Positions 22,501 through 29,329 of a stretch of 64,000 nucleotides of DNA are shown here, one piece after another. The first letter of the stretch is position 1, and every line of letters starts with the position of its first letter. Below the pieces are notes generated by a model. That model ran no database searches. It had not been told where the DNA came from and saw only the letters and a program-made list of their open reading frames with translations. The position numbers and the translations under genes are program-made. Source of the stretch: Dendrophyllia cribrosa (taxonomy: Eukaryota > Cnidaria > Anthozoa > Scleractinia > Dendrophylliidae). Where the stretch lies: positions 28,346,434-28,410,433 of the forward strand of contig JAJLRJ010000004.1 in the NCBI GenBank assembly GCA_024195265.1, written 5' to 3'.

Positions 22501-24840
22501 AGGACTGGGCTATCTTTCAATTTTAGCAATTCTAAAAAAAAAAACAGTATTACGCGACCGTCTGCACAGTGCATTAAGCCGGACCGTACAAAGGTTCACA
22601 AAAACAACTTACTCTCGATCTAGAATAACTAGTATGACTTATTTCCGAATAAAATACTCCTGTTGCGTATCAAAAATTGTCCGAGAAACTGATTTGAAAA
22701 TCACAATTGCAAAAAATACACAAATATATTTGCATAAGGCAACGCGAGTGAAGTTTAGAACTATAAAATCCACGTCTTGTTTTGTTTACATAAAATCGCT
22801 TTTCAACCTATGTAATGAATGAACAAACACATAAAAATGGACAAAATCTTCTTTTGACAACGTTTATTTAAATATCTATTAGTTTATGTTTAAAAGCAAA
22901 ACACGTACCATTTATAGCGCATCGAGGCAGAGCTGTCCTCGATGAAATTCAAGATAACAACACGACTAAATCTGAGCACGTTTTATTAACATGTCTCCAA
23001 AACTAACTAGAACACAAAGGAAAAGTCAATCAAAAATTGATATCAACATAAATTCCCATCGAAAATGTGCTTGGAAATTCGTTAAAACTCCGCTTCTTCG
23101 GTTCTGAAATATTGCCCCGCATTGATAAAAACGTATGAAGTTCCTCGAAGCAAGATTTTATCCCTGAAAGCTCTTCTTTTTTCACTATAGCGGCTTCTGA
23201 GTATCCCTTAATTAGTATCCCTGTCTTGAGTAGCAAACCGCGAAGAAATGCAGGAAAAAAACGACTGTAAATCCGCTAAATACAGCAAAACATCAAAGTG
23301 TTTATCGAGCTTACCTGACATTTGTAGCCGCGCGACTTTAGTTTCAAAATTGCTAAGATCCCGGATGTTGTGTACGGACGCTCGCTCGGACGGACACTCA
23401 TGTAACAGACGCCGCCCGCTAAACATTCCGCTTGCCATGACCATGAAAAATGACGGGCATAGGTTATATGAGTATGGGGCTCCGCAGCGGGCCTTCGGCC
23501 CGCGAGAGCTCCGCTATTAAGTGTTTTGTTATACCTCCAAAATCAAAAATAGAAAAAAATATAAATAGGTGAGATAAGGAAAATGAGTGCTTGACGCGGC
23601 TGGCACACAAATGTACCGCGGTTTCAAGGCGCACGACCTGATCACGTGCGAGTCGACAGTTCTAGTTGTTGTTTCCCAAGGAAGTTAGTAAGTTTTGTTC
23701 ACCCTATGGAGTTAGACTGTTTTGACCCATGGCACGTGACATGTTGTTGTCCAATCAAAACAAAAGCCTTTGAGATGGGAGGTTTAACTAATAGTTATCA
23801 CATATTTTAGACCATTCTGTCTTGTAACAACAAAACAGAAAATAAAAACAAGTTCTGACAAGACAACGATATGCGCATTTGGTCAAAATTGGACGTCAAA
23901 ATGAACGACACAATTCCAGCAGGCGAAACATGCGTTCTAAAAGTAATGGTCCAGATTTATTAACGATTACTAAACTCTTAACTAGGCTGAAATTTGATAG
24001 CATTATTAATCGTTTTTGCCTGCTGATGGCGAGGATGGAAATGGATTACAACTTGAAAAAAATTGGCCAATTTTTTCAAGTTCTTTCCAAATGTCTTAGA
24101 AAAATCACTGAAAACTTTGGACTGATTTGACTTTGTTTAGAGGACATCCCTTGTGCTACAAGAGCATTTTGTGTATAAGCAAACTTACACAGTCAACTTT
24201 GGCCAGAAAACAGCAAAATCCTCGTGATCATTTCCTTTAAACAATTTTTCCCCAATTTTTCTGGTCTTCTTATTTTTAGCAGAAACTCCTATTTTTTCTA
24301 TTGTTTAAAATCATGATTCCGTAACTAAAATAGAGTTTTTTCAGGCAACTAGAGCTTCAAAATCTTTCAAACTTTTTGAAGCATACACTCAGACCCCCTA
24401 GTGACAAGTCGTTCAGGCACTTTAAAAATGATGATCTGCCATCCTGTAGTAAGCAACGAAAAACCTGTCTGCCCCACCTGTATTAAAATTAGAGTGTCAC
24501 TGTTTCAAATCATATTTCTCTTAATCTTGTGCATATTTAAGGGCTACCATGTTGGGTCTATGCTACATAGAACTTCCTATTTTACTCATATTTTTGTCTG
24601 AACGTTTCATTTCCCCTATTTTTGTTTAAAATGTTCCTATTTTCGTTACCGTCCAACCTGCTTGACACCCTGAATTACCGCTCCGCTTACAATCAGTGTA
24701 GATCTTTACAGCGTTGCCTAATTCGTTCGTTACTTCTTGTTAAATAGGTGGCGCAGAAGATAAACTATGCAAAGAATCTTAACGATGAGGTACAGCAGAC
24801 GGTCAAAGTGGAACCCAAAGAACCCACAACTCCCGTTTAG
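128..24840 (+). CDS. VPS13D: VPS13D-type bridge-like lipid transfer protein, C-terminal 982 residues (21 exons, 5' end outside window)
   Basis: VPS13 proteins are very long rod-shaped lipid-transfer proteins at organelle contact sites; VPS13D is tied to mitochondria, peroxisomes and ER. Exons: 128-225, 343-420, 2018-2141, 2237-2306, 2473-2632, 3430-3556, 5366-5584, 6344-6416, 7124-7290, 8080-8280, 9233-9292, 11220-11375, 11726-11874, 13112-13293, 15229-15302, 16668-16835, 17646-17852, 18908-19164, 20757-20923, 22124-22242, 24748-24840. All have AG/GT borders, phases agree at every junction, and the lengths sum to 2949 nt (983 codons with stop). In order the product shows a VAB/SHR-binding region (PPPFRIDNLSEV), an APT1-like stretch (LEVQIRLVGGIGISV), the VPS13 C-terminal domain start (IDNQLFASQLPVLLYP), the amphipathic ATG2-C-like region (GSVDFLGNPMGL, then GFITGIGKGIVGTFAKP) and a PH-like end (VYFVRARG). 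GSVDFLGNPMGL is what I recall for VPS13D rather than VPS13A/B/C. The N-terminal chorein part is not in the window. Confidence 0.93.
343..420 (+). CDS. VPS13D: VPS13D exon (w2)
   Basis: Encodes VSHCQWSGGFKIDQDDSFH followed by ANMR, with phase 1 in and 2 out. The donor gtttgt lies just before a large GTCA microsatellite. The GGF-IDxxDSFHxNMR pattern is typical of the VPS13D VAB/SHR-binding region. Confidence 0.88.
445..974. repeat. GTCA-type microsatellite with interspersed GACATGTACAG motifs
   Basis: Long (CAGT)n tract broken by gacatgtacag and gacattacagac, so it is a compound repeat with a longer period. It lies directly in a VPS13D intron. The open frames through it (SQSV repeats) are by-products of a 4-bp repeat. 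Confidence 0.95.
980..1410 (+). repeat. Dispersed repeat (inverse copy at 34535-34965)
   Basis: This stretch between the two microsatellites matches the reverse complement of 34535-34965 over about 430 bp, including the aatttgagacccaatcgcac and ggaaagagc..ccgcagaaca blocks. Confidence 0.8.
1424..1575. repeat. Second GTCA-type microsatellite
   Basis: Same compound CAGT/gacatgtacag repeat as at 445-974, separated from it by about 450 bp of ordinary intron sequence. Confidence 0.9.
1752..1941. mobile_element. Short MITE with gagtacgagtacgag ends
   Basis: Ends are inverted: gagtacgagtacgagattga at the left, tcgtactcgtactcaatctc at the right. Related copies lie at 40988-41194 and, partly, around 51467-51500. 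Confidence 0.7.
2018..2141 (+). CDS. VPS13D: VPS13D exon (w3)
   Basis: Encodes RSLSGCSLFVRVEVVLRG, then TDASQLPPPFRIDNLSE. The PPPFRIDN(R/L)SE segment is a hallmark of the VPS13 SHR-binding domain. Phase 1 in, 0 out. Confidence 0.92.
2237..2306 (+). CDS. VPS13D: VPS13D exon (w4)
   Basis: Encodes VAITFYQSGTEDRLRTILQP then KQS. It directly continues IDNLSE-VAITFYQ of the SHR-binding domain. Acceptor tatacag, donor gtgatg. Confidence 0.9.
2473..2632 (+). CDS. VPS13D: VPS13D exon (w5)
   Basis: Encodes VPYSWDEPTLLPEISVGVTG and, further on, NPIYVVFTHTFSG. The Y(S/A)WDEPTL motif is conserved in VPS13 SHR-binding domains. Phase 2 in, 2 out. Confidence 0.92.
2633..3429 (+). other. VPS13D intron, no recognisable element
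   Basis: Only a short direct repeat is visible (ggtttcaaatcgacacggtc near 2852, ggtttcaaatagacacggtc near 3145). The open frame at 3129-3410 has no recognisable domain. Confidence 0.4.
3430..3556 (+). CDS. VPS13D: VPS13D exon (w6)
   Basis: Encodes TDGQICGSFHLRPATTADE and ends LDVPQGSAVLLRRK before gtaaag. Phase 1 in, 0 out. Confidence 0.85.
3788..5233 (+). repeat. Three spaced direct repeats in a VPS13D intron
   Basis: A ~60-bp motif (aaagctactgagcagtac... ...gcaaggtggt) occurs at about 3788-3853, 4727-4780 and 5173-5233. A palindromic segment (aacttgaaaaaattgaccaa) at 4040-4100 has an inverse relative at 24030-24100. Otherwise the intron is plain AT-rich sequence. Confidence 0.55.
5366..5584 (+). 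CDS. VPS13D: VPS13D exon (w7)
   Basis: 73 codons, phase 0 both sides. It includes KRSQLWRLTGGGHLRHEGSS, then DIDSLAPPTCGKYVRLVL, and ends QKWSFTE. The SQLWR and GxLxHEGSSPP pattern belongs to the ricin-like module seen in VPS13D. An inverted-repeat MITE starts about 24 nt after the donor. Confidence 0.9.
5608..5892. mobile_element. MITE, GTGTCGTAAAACC family (copy 1)
   Basis: Left end agcggttttcactcgagtgt is inverted at the right as cgctcaattgacaaccgct. Subterminal gtcgtaaaaccaa and attggtttt motifs are shared by all family members. It begins 24 nt downstream of the exon w7 donor. Confidence 0.8.
6344..6416 (+). CDS. VPS13D: VPS13D exon (w8)
   Basis: Encodes DNRMKCDLPGLYVQPRGGIK then GLRD, with donor gtgagt. 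Phase 0 in, 1 out. Confidence 0.85.
6580..6672 (+). repeat. Short dispersed repeat (also 16888-16974)
   Basis: Shares cacaataggatttcgtcca-like and attgactctgggagtgaaag blocks with 16888-16974 in another VPS13D intron. Confidence 0.6.
7124..7290 (+). CDS. VPS13D: VPS13D exon (w9)
   Basis: Encodes GADAVLGPANITKDDQIP, then KILADGPTRVLKITDCLQQ. The DGPTRVLxI motif is conserved in VPS13 family members. Phase 2 in, 0 out. Confidence 0.9.
8080..8280 (+). CDS. VPS13D: VPS13D exon (w10)
   Basis: 67 codons, phase 0 both sides. It ends with IRLVGGIGISVINSVPEELV then FISLEQIE, the classical VPS13 segment with G(I/L)GISLI. A MITE begins only about 14 nt past the exon end. Confidence 0.93.
8294..8572. 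mobile_element. MITE, GTGTCGTAAAACC family (copy 2)
   Basis: Ends agcggttttcaatagagtgt and cgacacttaattaaaaagcg. It begins about 14 nt downstream of the exon w10 boundary. Confidence 0.8.
8690..8890 (+). repeat. Dispersed repeat (also 20955-21150)
   Basis: Both copies contain tatcgccaaat(a/g)ccacc, a gcaggatt run and ggatggaagtggattacagt. No terminal repeats are evident. Confidence 0.6.
9048..9082. repeat. ATC/GTC trinucleotide microsatellite
   Basis: gtcatcatcgtcatcatcat repeated in a VPS13D intron; it explains the polyserine open frame here. Confidence 0.85.
9233..9292 (+). CDS. VPS13D: VPS13D exon (w11)
   Basis: Exactly 20 codons, VDYLRTSKLETLEGSIGRIQ. It leads directly into IDNQLF of the next exon. 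Confidence 0.9.
9671..10651. mobile_element. Foldback DNA element with ~320-bp inverted arms
   Basis: Left end cacagggagcccacacaaag is inverted at the right as tttgtgtgggccccctgtg, and similarity runs about 320 bp inward on each side. A 7-bp direct repeat ATTTTAT flanks it (9664-9670 and 10652-10658), consistent with a target-site duplication. No transposase is visible, so it is non-autonomous. Confidence 0.85.
10850..10975 (+). repeat. ~60-bp tandem duplication
   Basis: The unit ggtgattgctgtagtaaacg ... ttaattccccagtgtattacg occurs twice with a partial third. The right flank (10945-11095) also matches 32755-32872. Confidence 0.65.
11220..11375 (+). CDS. VPS13D: VPS13D exon (w12)
   Basis: 52 codons starting IDNQLFASQLPVLLYPSLPE and ending RLPNVEIFK. 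(Q)IDNQLFxxQxPVxLYP is the diagnostic VPS13 C-terminal motif. A decayed second copy of this exon lies at 15755-15915. Confidence 0.95.
11726..11874 (+). CDS. VPS13D: VPS13D exon (w13)
   Basis: Encodes TLDVSLRKMTLQLEELLLLK then LLQFFGY, followed by an acidic stretch (SNEEEDE). Phase 0 in, 2 out, donor gtagtt. Confidence 0.92.
12237..12330 (+). repeat. 21-bp tandem repeat, about 4 units
   Basis: Unit caatataccacagtagtgta(c) repeated nearly perfectly within a VPS13D intron. The surrounding intron (11875-13111) shows nothing else I can name. Confidence 0.9.
13112..13293 (+). CDS. VPS13D: VPS13D exon (w14)
   Basis: Encodes KRYYFEHLQLNSTQLKLSVS, then LIIVNLEDATVDL. The YYFExLxLxxxxxKLS(V/F) pattern is a strongly conserved VPS13 block. 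The donor is GTTGACTTAG/gtgtgt. Confidence 0.93.
13490..13960 (+). mobile_element. 5'-truncated LINE fragment (RT C-terminal domain and tail)
   Basis: Encodes MYKVKNGLAPPYIANLF, SIPRDRTVAYGKHSLTYFGP and a LDTFKKRIK segment, typical of the C-terminal end of CR1/L2-like reverse transcriptases. It ends in a (TTATC)n tail, the usual 3' signature of such LINEs. Confidence 0.8.
14203..15143 (+). mobile_element. PIF/Harbinger deletion derivative
   Basis: Inverted ends aggtggatttccactgtcgc and gcgacagtggaaatccacct, flanked by TAA (14200-14202 and 15144-15146), the PIF/Harbinger target preference. Dense tacgtacgtaa motifs lie next to both ends. It contains a truncated transposase. Confidence 0.9.
14389..15003 (+). 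pseudogene. Harbinger transposase, N-terminal part only
   Basis: 204 residues. FRMTPERFDHLLSLVGPML and PISPGERLAVTLRFLATGDS followed by YRLGHTTVSRIIPEV match HARBI1-like transposases. The DDE catalytic core is absent; after about residue 145 the frame runs into unrelated sequence and the 3' subterminal repeats. It therefore cannot be an active transposase. Confidence 0.85.
15229..15302 (+). CDS. VPS13D: VPS13D exon (w15)
   Basis: Encodes ESFARSHPFDTLSSHLDSMS then KHYTE, followed by gtgaga. The HPFDT...HxxxxY arrangement fits the VPS13 helix that precedes the GSVDFLGNP region. Confidence 0.9.
15340..15495. repeat. Short inverted repeat element (relative at 45150-45300)
   Basis: atatcaaacacgaggaagag and cgagtgtttgatataact are inverted; the same ends and the tctcaaactgatcattaaat flank occur at 45150-45300 in LPCAT3. 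Confidence 0.6.
15498..15680. mobile_element. MITE with tgcagtcgaacctccg ends
   Basis: Left tgcagtcgaacctccgctaa, right tatggaaggttcgactgca; interior is made of (t)aagcggacac motifs. Related sequence occurs at 21536-22024, 50397-50745 and about 60960-61140. Confidence 0.75.
15755..15915 (+). pseudogene. Relic duplicate of VPS13D exon w12
   Basis: 15840-15910 repeats the w12 acceptor region and first codons, reading IDNHLFASQLPVLLSPSLP. The acceptor cgctttgtag has become cgctttgttg, losing the AG. Similarity to intron sequence upstream of w12 extends about 100 nt further left. It lies in the intron between w15 and w16 and grades into a CCCTCC-rich run (15903-15965) that seems to have grown from the exon's own CCCTTCCCTCCC. 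Confidence 0.85.
16051..16612 (+). mobile_element. TIR element containing a tRNA-like B box
   Basis: Ends agctaagaaggaggtcggac and gtccgacctccttctgagct are inverted. Inside, ctgaggtcacaggttcaatcctgag resembles a Pol III B box (GGTTCAATCC) and may mark SINE origin. A shorter relative is at 25975-26245. Confidence 0.65.
16668..16835 (+). CDS. VPS13D: VPS13D exon (w16)
   Basis: 56 codons including AAAIVGSVDFLGNPMGLIND, and ending HGVSDSAAK before gtgagt. This is the strongest VPS13D-specific block in the window. Confidence 0.96.
17030..17320 (+). repeat. Dispersed repeat (also 31505-31805)
   Basis: About 290 bp shared with 31505-31805, for example aacagtgaagtatcc and atttgagagctagatagtt. Neither copy has visible ends; the second lies inside the insertion in MITE copy 3. 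Confidence 0.7.
17341..17393. repeat. Poly(C)-rich tract
   Basis: About 22 consecutive C residues followed by CCCCG-type sequence in a VPS13D intron. Confidence 0.9.
17646..17852 (+). CDS. VPS13D: VPS13D exon (w17)
   Basis: 69 codons running from ITGSLSDGLWNASMDSKFQE through HFVAGVKGLGMGLVGGLTS. The glycine-rich helices are expected for the ATG2-C-like lipid-droplet/mitochondrion-binding region. Confidence 0.95.
18235..18730 (+). mobile_element. LINE 3' fragment with a nested foldback MITE
   Basis: Decayed RT C-terminal codons are readable (VQRRAARWVLSRYHP, LKELGWRTVEQRRADGRL) with frame damage, and the fragment ends in a gataagataagata tail. A ~110-bp inverted repeat (tggatactctaaaatcaggt ... 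acctgattctagagtatcca, about 18286-18392) interrupts it. Confidence 0.75.
18908..19164 (+). CDS. VPS13D: VPS13D exon (w18)
   Basis: Encodes GFITGIGKGIVGTFAKPTAG, then VLDFASGAAAAVRGQAQRN and a basic linker. Phase 0 in, 2 out; the donor AAgtaagt is consensus. Confidence 0.95.
19399..20636. mobile_element. TIR element, ~1.24 kb, non-autonomous
   Basis: Left agtgcggctactgttaccgg and right ccggtaacagtagccgcact are inverted; similarity continues through the acaaagttaaccaatc block. No coding region is recognised inside. Confidence 0.85.
20757..20923 (+). CDS. VPS13D: VPS13D exon (w19)
   Basis: Encodes KFVLSESVRRDKEDRLKAIV, then VYFVRARGIPSPEAIVLLVR. This is the beta-rich PH-like C-terminal domain. 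Phase 1 in, 1 out. Confidence 0.92.
20955..21150 (+). repeat. Dispersed repeat (also 8690-8890)
   Basis: Second copy of the ggatggaagtggattacagt repeat, starting about 30 nt past the w19 donor. Confidence 0.6.
21677..21735. repeat. AAATA-type microsatellite (SINE tail)
   Basis: aaataaaataaataaaaataaat run, best read as the A-rich tail of the adjacent minus-strand SINE. Confidence 0.8.
21760..21995 (-). mobile_element. tRNA-derived SINE (copy 1)
   Basis: On the minus strand the head reads ggggtggtgtagtggtgaga (A box) and gggttcgatttccgg (B box), followed by a tRNA-unrelated body shared with 53337-53595. It is a SINE rather than a tRNA gene: the body continues well past the tRNA length. Confidence 0.88.
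22124..22242 (+). CDS. VPS13D: VPS13D exon (w20)
   Basis: Encodes DGKDYIELVMKADNSSVPTP, a basic stretch NPSKRPRVR, and QQTIAQK. Phase 2 in, 0 out. Confidence 0.9.
22377..23520 (+). mobile_element. 1.1-kb interspersed element, copy 1
   Basis: Begins tatatatagataggctgagc and ends gagtatggggctccg plus an inverted ggccttcggcccg. Two more copies are at 29330-30640 (minus) and 33388-34532 (plus). No protein is recognisable; GC-rich ends and CpG-rich interior near the right side. Confidence 0.8.
23521..24747 (+). other. Last VPS13D intron, mostly unique AT-rich sequence
   Basis: Apart from the 24030-24100 repeat related to 4040-4100, I see no element or exon here. Confidence 0.4.
24748..24840 (+). 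CDS. VPS13D: VPS13D terminal exon (w21)
   Basis: Encodes VAQKINYAKNLNDEVQQTVK, then VEPKEPTTPV and TAG. KINYAK matches the end of animal VPS13D. The final codons are the first unit of the tandem array that follows. Confidence 0.92.
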   Translation: MAQKINYAKNLNDEVQQTVKVEPKEPTTPV

Positions 24841-25273
24841 TGACTGATTTGCAAATCAAAGAACCCACAACTCCAGTTTAGTGACTAATTTGCAATCATA
24901 CGTTCCATATACATGTAGCTTGAACGACATTCCAAAGAACCTTCAACTCCAGTTACGCGATTGATTTTCAATCAAACGTTCCAGCTAAGATGGACAACAT
25001 TCCAGAGAACCCACCACTCCAGTTTAGTGACTGATTTGCAATCATACGTTCCATATAGCTTGAATGACATTCCAAAGAACCCTCAACTCCAGTTACGCGA
25101 TTGATTTTCAATCAAACGTTCTAGCTAAGATGGACAACATTCCAGAGAACCCACCACTCCAGTTCAGCGACTGATTTTCAATCATACGTTCCACATAGCT
25201 TGAACGACATTTCAAAGAACCCTCAACTCCAGTCAAATCATTCAAATGTCCATATAGGATGGACGACATTTCA
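24816..25273 (+). repeat. ~70-bp tandem array seeded by the VPS13D stop-codon region
   Basis: About seven units begin with (A)AAGAACCC(A/T)CAACTCC. The first holds the last codons KEPTTPV and the TAG stop. Later units alternate two subtypes (GTTTAGTGACTGATTTGC and GTTACGCGATTGATTTTC), giving a ~140-bp higher-order period in the 3' UTR. Confidence 0.88.
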
Positions 25274-25974
25274 AATGAGCGAGTGCCAAAACACGGGTCT
25301 TATAAAAAACAAGGGATAGACTGATCACTGCAAAGCGCTTTTAATTGGCTTATGCACAGTCTGTTGTTATCAAGAGCCCGGTAGCCAACTGACACAAGCA
25401 GTGGCGGGGGCGTGAAAACAAAATTCGGCCATTCAGGTCTTATTTTTTTCTTTTTTGCGAGACAACCAGCGCCAATTCTTGGCTAGAGCACCTACAATTT
25501 TAACATCTGAGCTTTTGGCTTTTCAAGTCTTCAAAACAAAATTTTAGCTTTGGTGGAATTGACATATTAGTTCACTAAAACAAAGTTGTAAAGAATTCCG
25601 AGAGATGAGTGAAAGAAACGCTTTTGGGAGGTGAAAATTTGTACAAATTCATTGCTGCTTTGTAGCAGAAGAAATTTAGGGGAAGGGAAGTTTTGTTTGG
25701 AAACAACTATTTGGAAATGTGTTCCATTGTGGAGTGTATTATAGAAGTAACATTATTTATTGTTTAGTGTCATTTTGCACTCAAGACGCCCGTACCTGAT
25801 TGATGGTTAAATCCATACACAAACATAATTCATAGTGATTCTTCACTGATACATGTTTTTCAGTTGATACTTGAAAGGTTCAGTGTCACAGGGATTAGGC
25901 ATTATTTCAAAAACCAAAAAAGTGGTTTTGTATTTACAGAAACCGACAAATAAATGGTCCAGTTTTGTGATATA
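25274..25974. other. VPS13D downstream flank
   Basis: Probably 3' UTR and intergenic sequence. An AATAAA occurs near 25948, but nothing shows that it is used. Confidence 0.3.
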
Positions 25975-26245
25975 AGTAACTGGTTAGCTTTCAGTAAAGG
26001 TTGGGGTTGGCAGTTTATGTAGTTAAATTTAGGCCTAAACAACCCGAGAAGATAGGTGGTACAGTGATACGGTAGGCTATGTAAGCCTAAGCCTAGCTGA
26101 GGTCACAGGTTCAATCCTGAGTGGGGATTTTAGATTTTCGTTTTTGTACTTTAAAATTTATTGAAAATAAAATTCTAAGTGTCGACATTACGTTATTTAA
26201 TTTTCAATAACGTGTCCGACCTCCTTCTGAGCTATGACATTAGAC
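25975..26245 (+). mobile_element. Second, 5'-shortened copy of the TIR/tRNA-like element
   Basis: Shares ctatgtaagcctaagcctag, the ggttcaatcctgagtgggg B-box region and the gtccgacctccttctgagct end with 16051-16612, but lacks most of its left part. Confidence 0.7.
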
Positions 26246-26454
26246 TCTACGGTTTTCAAGTTCCCACATTTTCGTTTTCAAAATGGGCTAGAACAGACCA
26301 TGATTTGTTCCTCTAAGTGTTATTTAGTATTATTTTGTAAATAAGTAAAGGTATTGTAGCATGATATCCTCGTGACACTGCCCGACTAACTTGAATACTG
26401 CAAAAGGTCTTAACCCTCTTTAGAGTTCAAAAACCTCGACAAAAAAAATTAATG

Positions 26455-29010
26455 TTCAATGTGGGATAGTTTAGAACAAACTCAAGCAGCACACGATAAA
26501 GTAACGCTTAGTAGCTCTCATTTCTTGCTCAAAAGTTAGAACGACATTGTCTGTTGGTGTGATTCCAGGGTGCACAAGATTAAACTCAGATTTGTTCAAT
26601 TTAATACAAGATAAAACATCAATTGTGGACTTCATTAGTTTTTGCAGAATTGCATTATCCTCAAATGGAGGTTCTTGCGTGACCTGTTGTCTGTTTTGCG
26701 TCACGAAAGTGTCTTTATTGGAGGCTCGTTTTACTAATAAATGAAATTAACCTAATGGTTTCCACATATTGGGGATAAAATTATTTTTCTTAGGTAAATG
26801 CAGAATTTATTACGATTCATTTGCATCCATTTGAAAGGGTTTTGATAATGCGTTAGAATGTATCAACGGTGTTATCGTAGATTAAAAGGTTGTATATTTT
26901 AATATGGAAGTTTCAAATAAAATGAAAGGAAAATAACATTGGTGGCTCCCTCCATTTCTATAAGAGTTCCTGCTTTAATACTTTCAAAACATACATGTAT
27001 TCATCCACTCATATTCTTTCTAATGTACATGCATATTACAGGCACATCCCTTTATACACGTTGGTATTAACACATGACTACTGACGCCAGAAATTGGTTA
27101 AAGAGCTTGGATGGGCCCCCTTTCAGTTTTGGAAATGGCCAATTAACAAAATATTCGCGGACTTGAACTGTGTTTAATGCACGGGAAATGTACCGGAAAT
27201 CCCCCCTATCGGTATATACAAAGATATGTACACGACCCGAAATGATCCCCGACCCCAAATGATCCCCGACCCTAAATGATCCCCAAAATCGACCTAAACA
27301 CGACCCGAAATGATCCCTGACCCCAAATGATCCCCAATTTTTTTCACACGCGACCTGAAATGATCCCCGAGGAATTATAGGAGTGGAATTGGAAAACATT
27401 TCTATCCCGGGGATAAGATTGAAGCGTTTTGATTCCGTTTTTCGGTTAATGCTAAATGCGAAGTTTTCCGGCTATAAACGCGAAATCTTTTCAAAATGGC
27501 TAATCGACTGCACAAAGTTATTTTCAGTTGTATTAATTGCCTGGAGTTTACTTTTTCCGTAATAACGTGGAGGCCGTTATACCAGACAGACGTAACTGTA
27601 GTGCTAAAATCAGTGCTTCCAGTTTCATCCCAGTCTCGTCGCAGTCTGTTTCGTTGGACTTTTTACCGGAAGATCAGTCACGTATCAGTCGGATACAACA
27701 ATGTCGCGGACTGCGTAGTTTACAACTATGATTCTATTCTGCTTTTTGAAGAGCGTCATCTCGGGAAACGAAGACAAACCTCCAGATGCGAATTCATGCA
27801 TGCAAAAGGTTGCCGAGGTAAGTTATCTACATTATAGTCCTTAATAAGGCTTTCTTTGGAGAAATCAGCGAATAATCTGTATGTGTGACAGCGTAACAGT
27901 TGTGAAATACAAATCATCAATAAAACGAATTATAAACACTCGATCATGATTCGATGTCTAAAATGGCGGATTTACTTATTTAAGTAGAACCAAATAAGTA
28001 TCAGACTCGGCCACATGTGAAATTTGACTTTTAAACCGGGCCTAACGAGATGCTATTTGCACGATTTTATTTAAACCTCTAATCTAAACTCTAAAGTTTC
28101 TTGAAACTTCGTTAAAAAGGAGTTATAATTATTAAATAAATTGTCCAAAATTTACTGAAATACATAAACACTTCAAACAATTCGAGTCAAAATTCTTTAA
28201 TTTACTTTATTTTAGTAATTATAGCATCTTCGTGAATTAAACGTCATCCCATTCCATTCCAATAATTCCTCGGGGATCATTTTAGGTCGCGTGTGAATAA
28301 AAATTGGGGATCATTTGGGGTCGGGGATCGTTTCGAGTCGTGTTTAGGTCGATTTTGGGGATCATGTGGGATCGGGGATCATTTCGGGTCGGGGATCATT
28401 TCGGGTCGTGTACAGATATCAAGGCATGAATATTGACAAAATAAAAACAGAGATTGGTTGATAAGCTTGAAAACGACCTCTTGGATTTTTGGAAAGCTGA
28501 TTCAACGTTGTTCATTCATTTTTAGAATATTCATATGCGATTATGTCTGTTATTATTAGAGCACAAATTTTCACGCATTTACACTAACGCACCTAATATT
28601 AACCGAAAAATCCCCGTTTATACATAGATATTATCGCTTAAATATTAAAAAATATAGAAATTGGTTAATGAAAGGGACCTTGGATTTTTCGGAAACTGGC
28701 TCAATTTTTCTTGTTAACAAATTTCTATTGTTGGAATATTCATAGGCGATTTTCTGTTATTTTTTATACGAGCTCTTGCTTTGATATTTGCACAAAATGT
28801 TCACACGCGCACATGACATTTACCGGCAAATGCCCCTATAAACACAGAAATCAAGGCTAGAAACTGGTTAACGAGCTTGAAGGGACCTCTTTGATTTTGT
28901 AAAACTGGCTCAATTTTCTACAATTAAAAGAATAAAAACAATAAAAACGAAGTTTATTAAAGGAATGACAGCATAAAAAGAACATTCGTCGCCTTTGGCA
29001 TACATATTAG
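26455..29010 (+). repeat. Large dispersed repeat, copy A
   Basis: Collinear with 39515-41000: ttagaaca..tcaagcagcacacga, the tttgcgtcacg..agtgtctttattggagg block, and so on. A foldback element (27227-28411) interrupts copy A. No long open frame, so its class is unknown. Confidence 0.8.
27227..28411. mobile_element. Foldback element built of atgatccccgacc motifs
   Basis: ~160-bp inverted ends starting gtacacgacccgaaatgatc and ending gatcatttcgggtcgtgtac; agatat flanks both sides. Inside, 27496-27837 is an open frame (MANRLHKVIFSCINCLEF...) that runs past a strong gtaagt donor at about 27819; I cannot match it to a family. Confidence 0.8.
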
Positions 29011-29033
29011 CATACAGGCCATTCGAGACGAGA

Positions 29034-29325
29034 AAACATGTTGAAGAATTTCTAAATGTCCCTAATGAGATGCATTTTTCGGATCGACAATTCTCTTTTT
29101 CGGGTCGACAATTATTTTGTCGATCCGCACGACTCGTACGAGTCGACAACTTCGCAGCAGGGCCCAACTCGCAAACATGTTGAAGAATTTCTAAGTGTCC
29201 CTAATGAGATGCATTTTTCGGATCGACATTTCTCTTTTTCGGTTCGACAATTATTTTGTCGATCCGTACGACTCGTACGAGTCGACAACCTTGCAGCAGG
29301 GCCCAACTCGCAAACATGTTGAAGA
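29034..29325 (+). repeat. 139-bp tandem duplication
   Basis: Units start aaacatgttgaagaatttct at 29034 and 29173, with a partial third at 29312. Each carries a palindrome around acgactcgtacgagtcg. The open frames through it (HVEEFL...) are repeat by-products. Confidence 0.9.
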
Positions 29326-29329
29326 GTGT

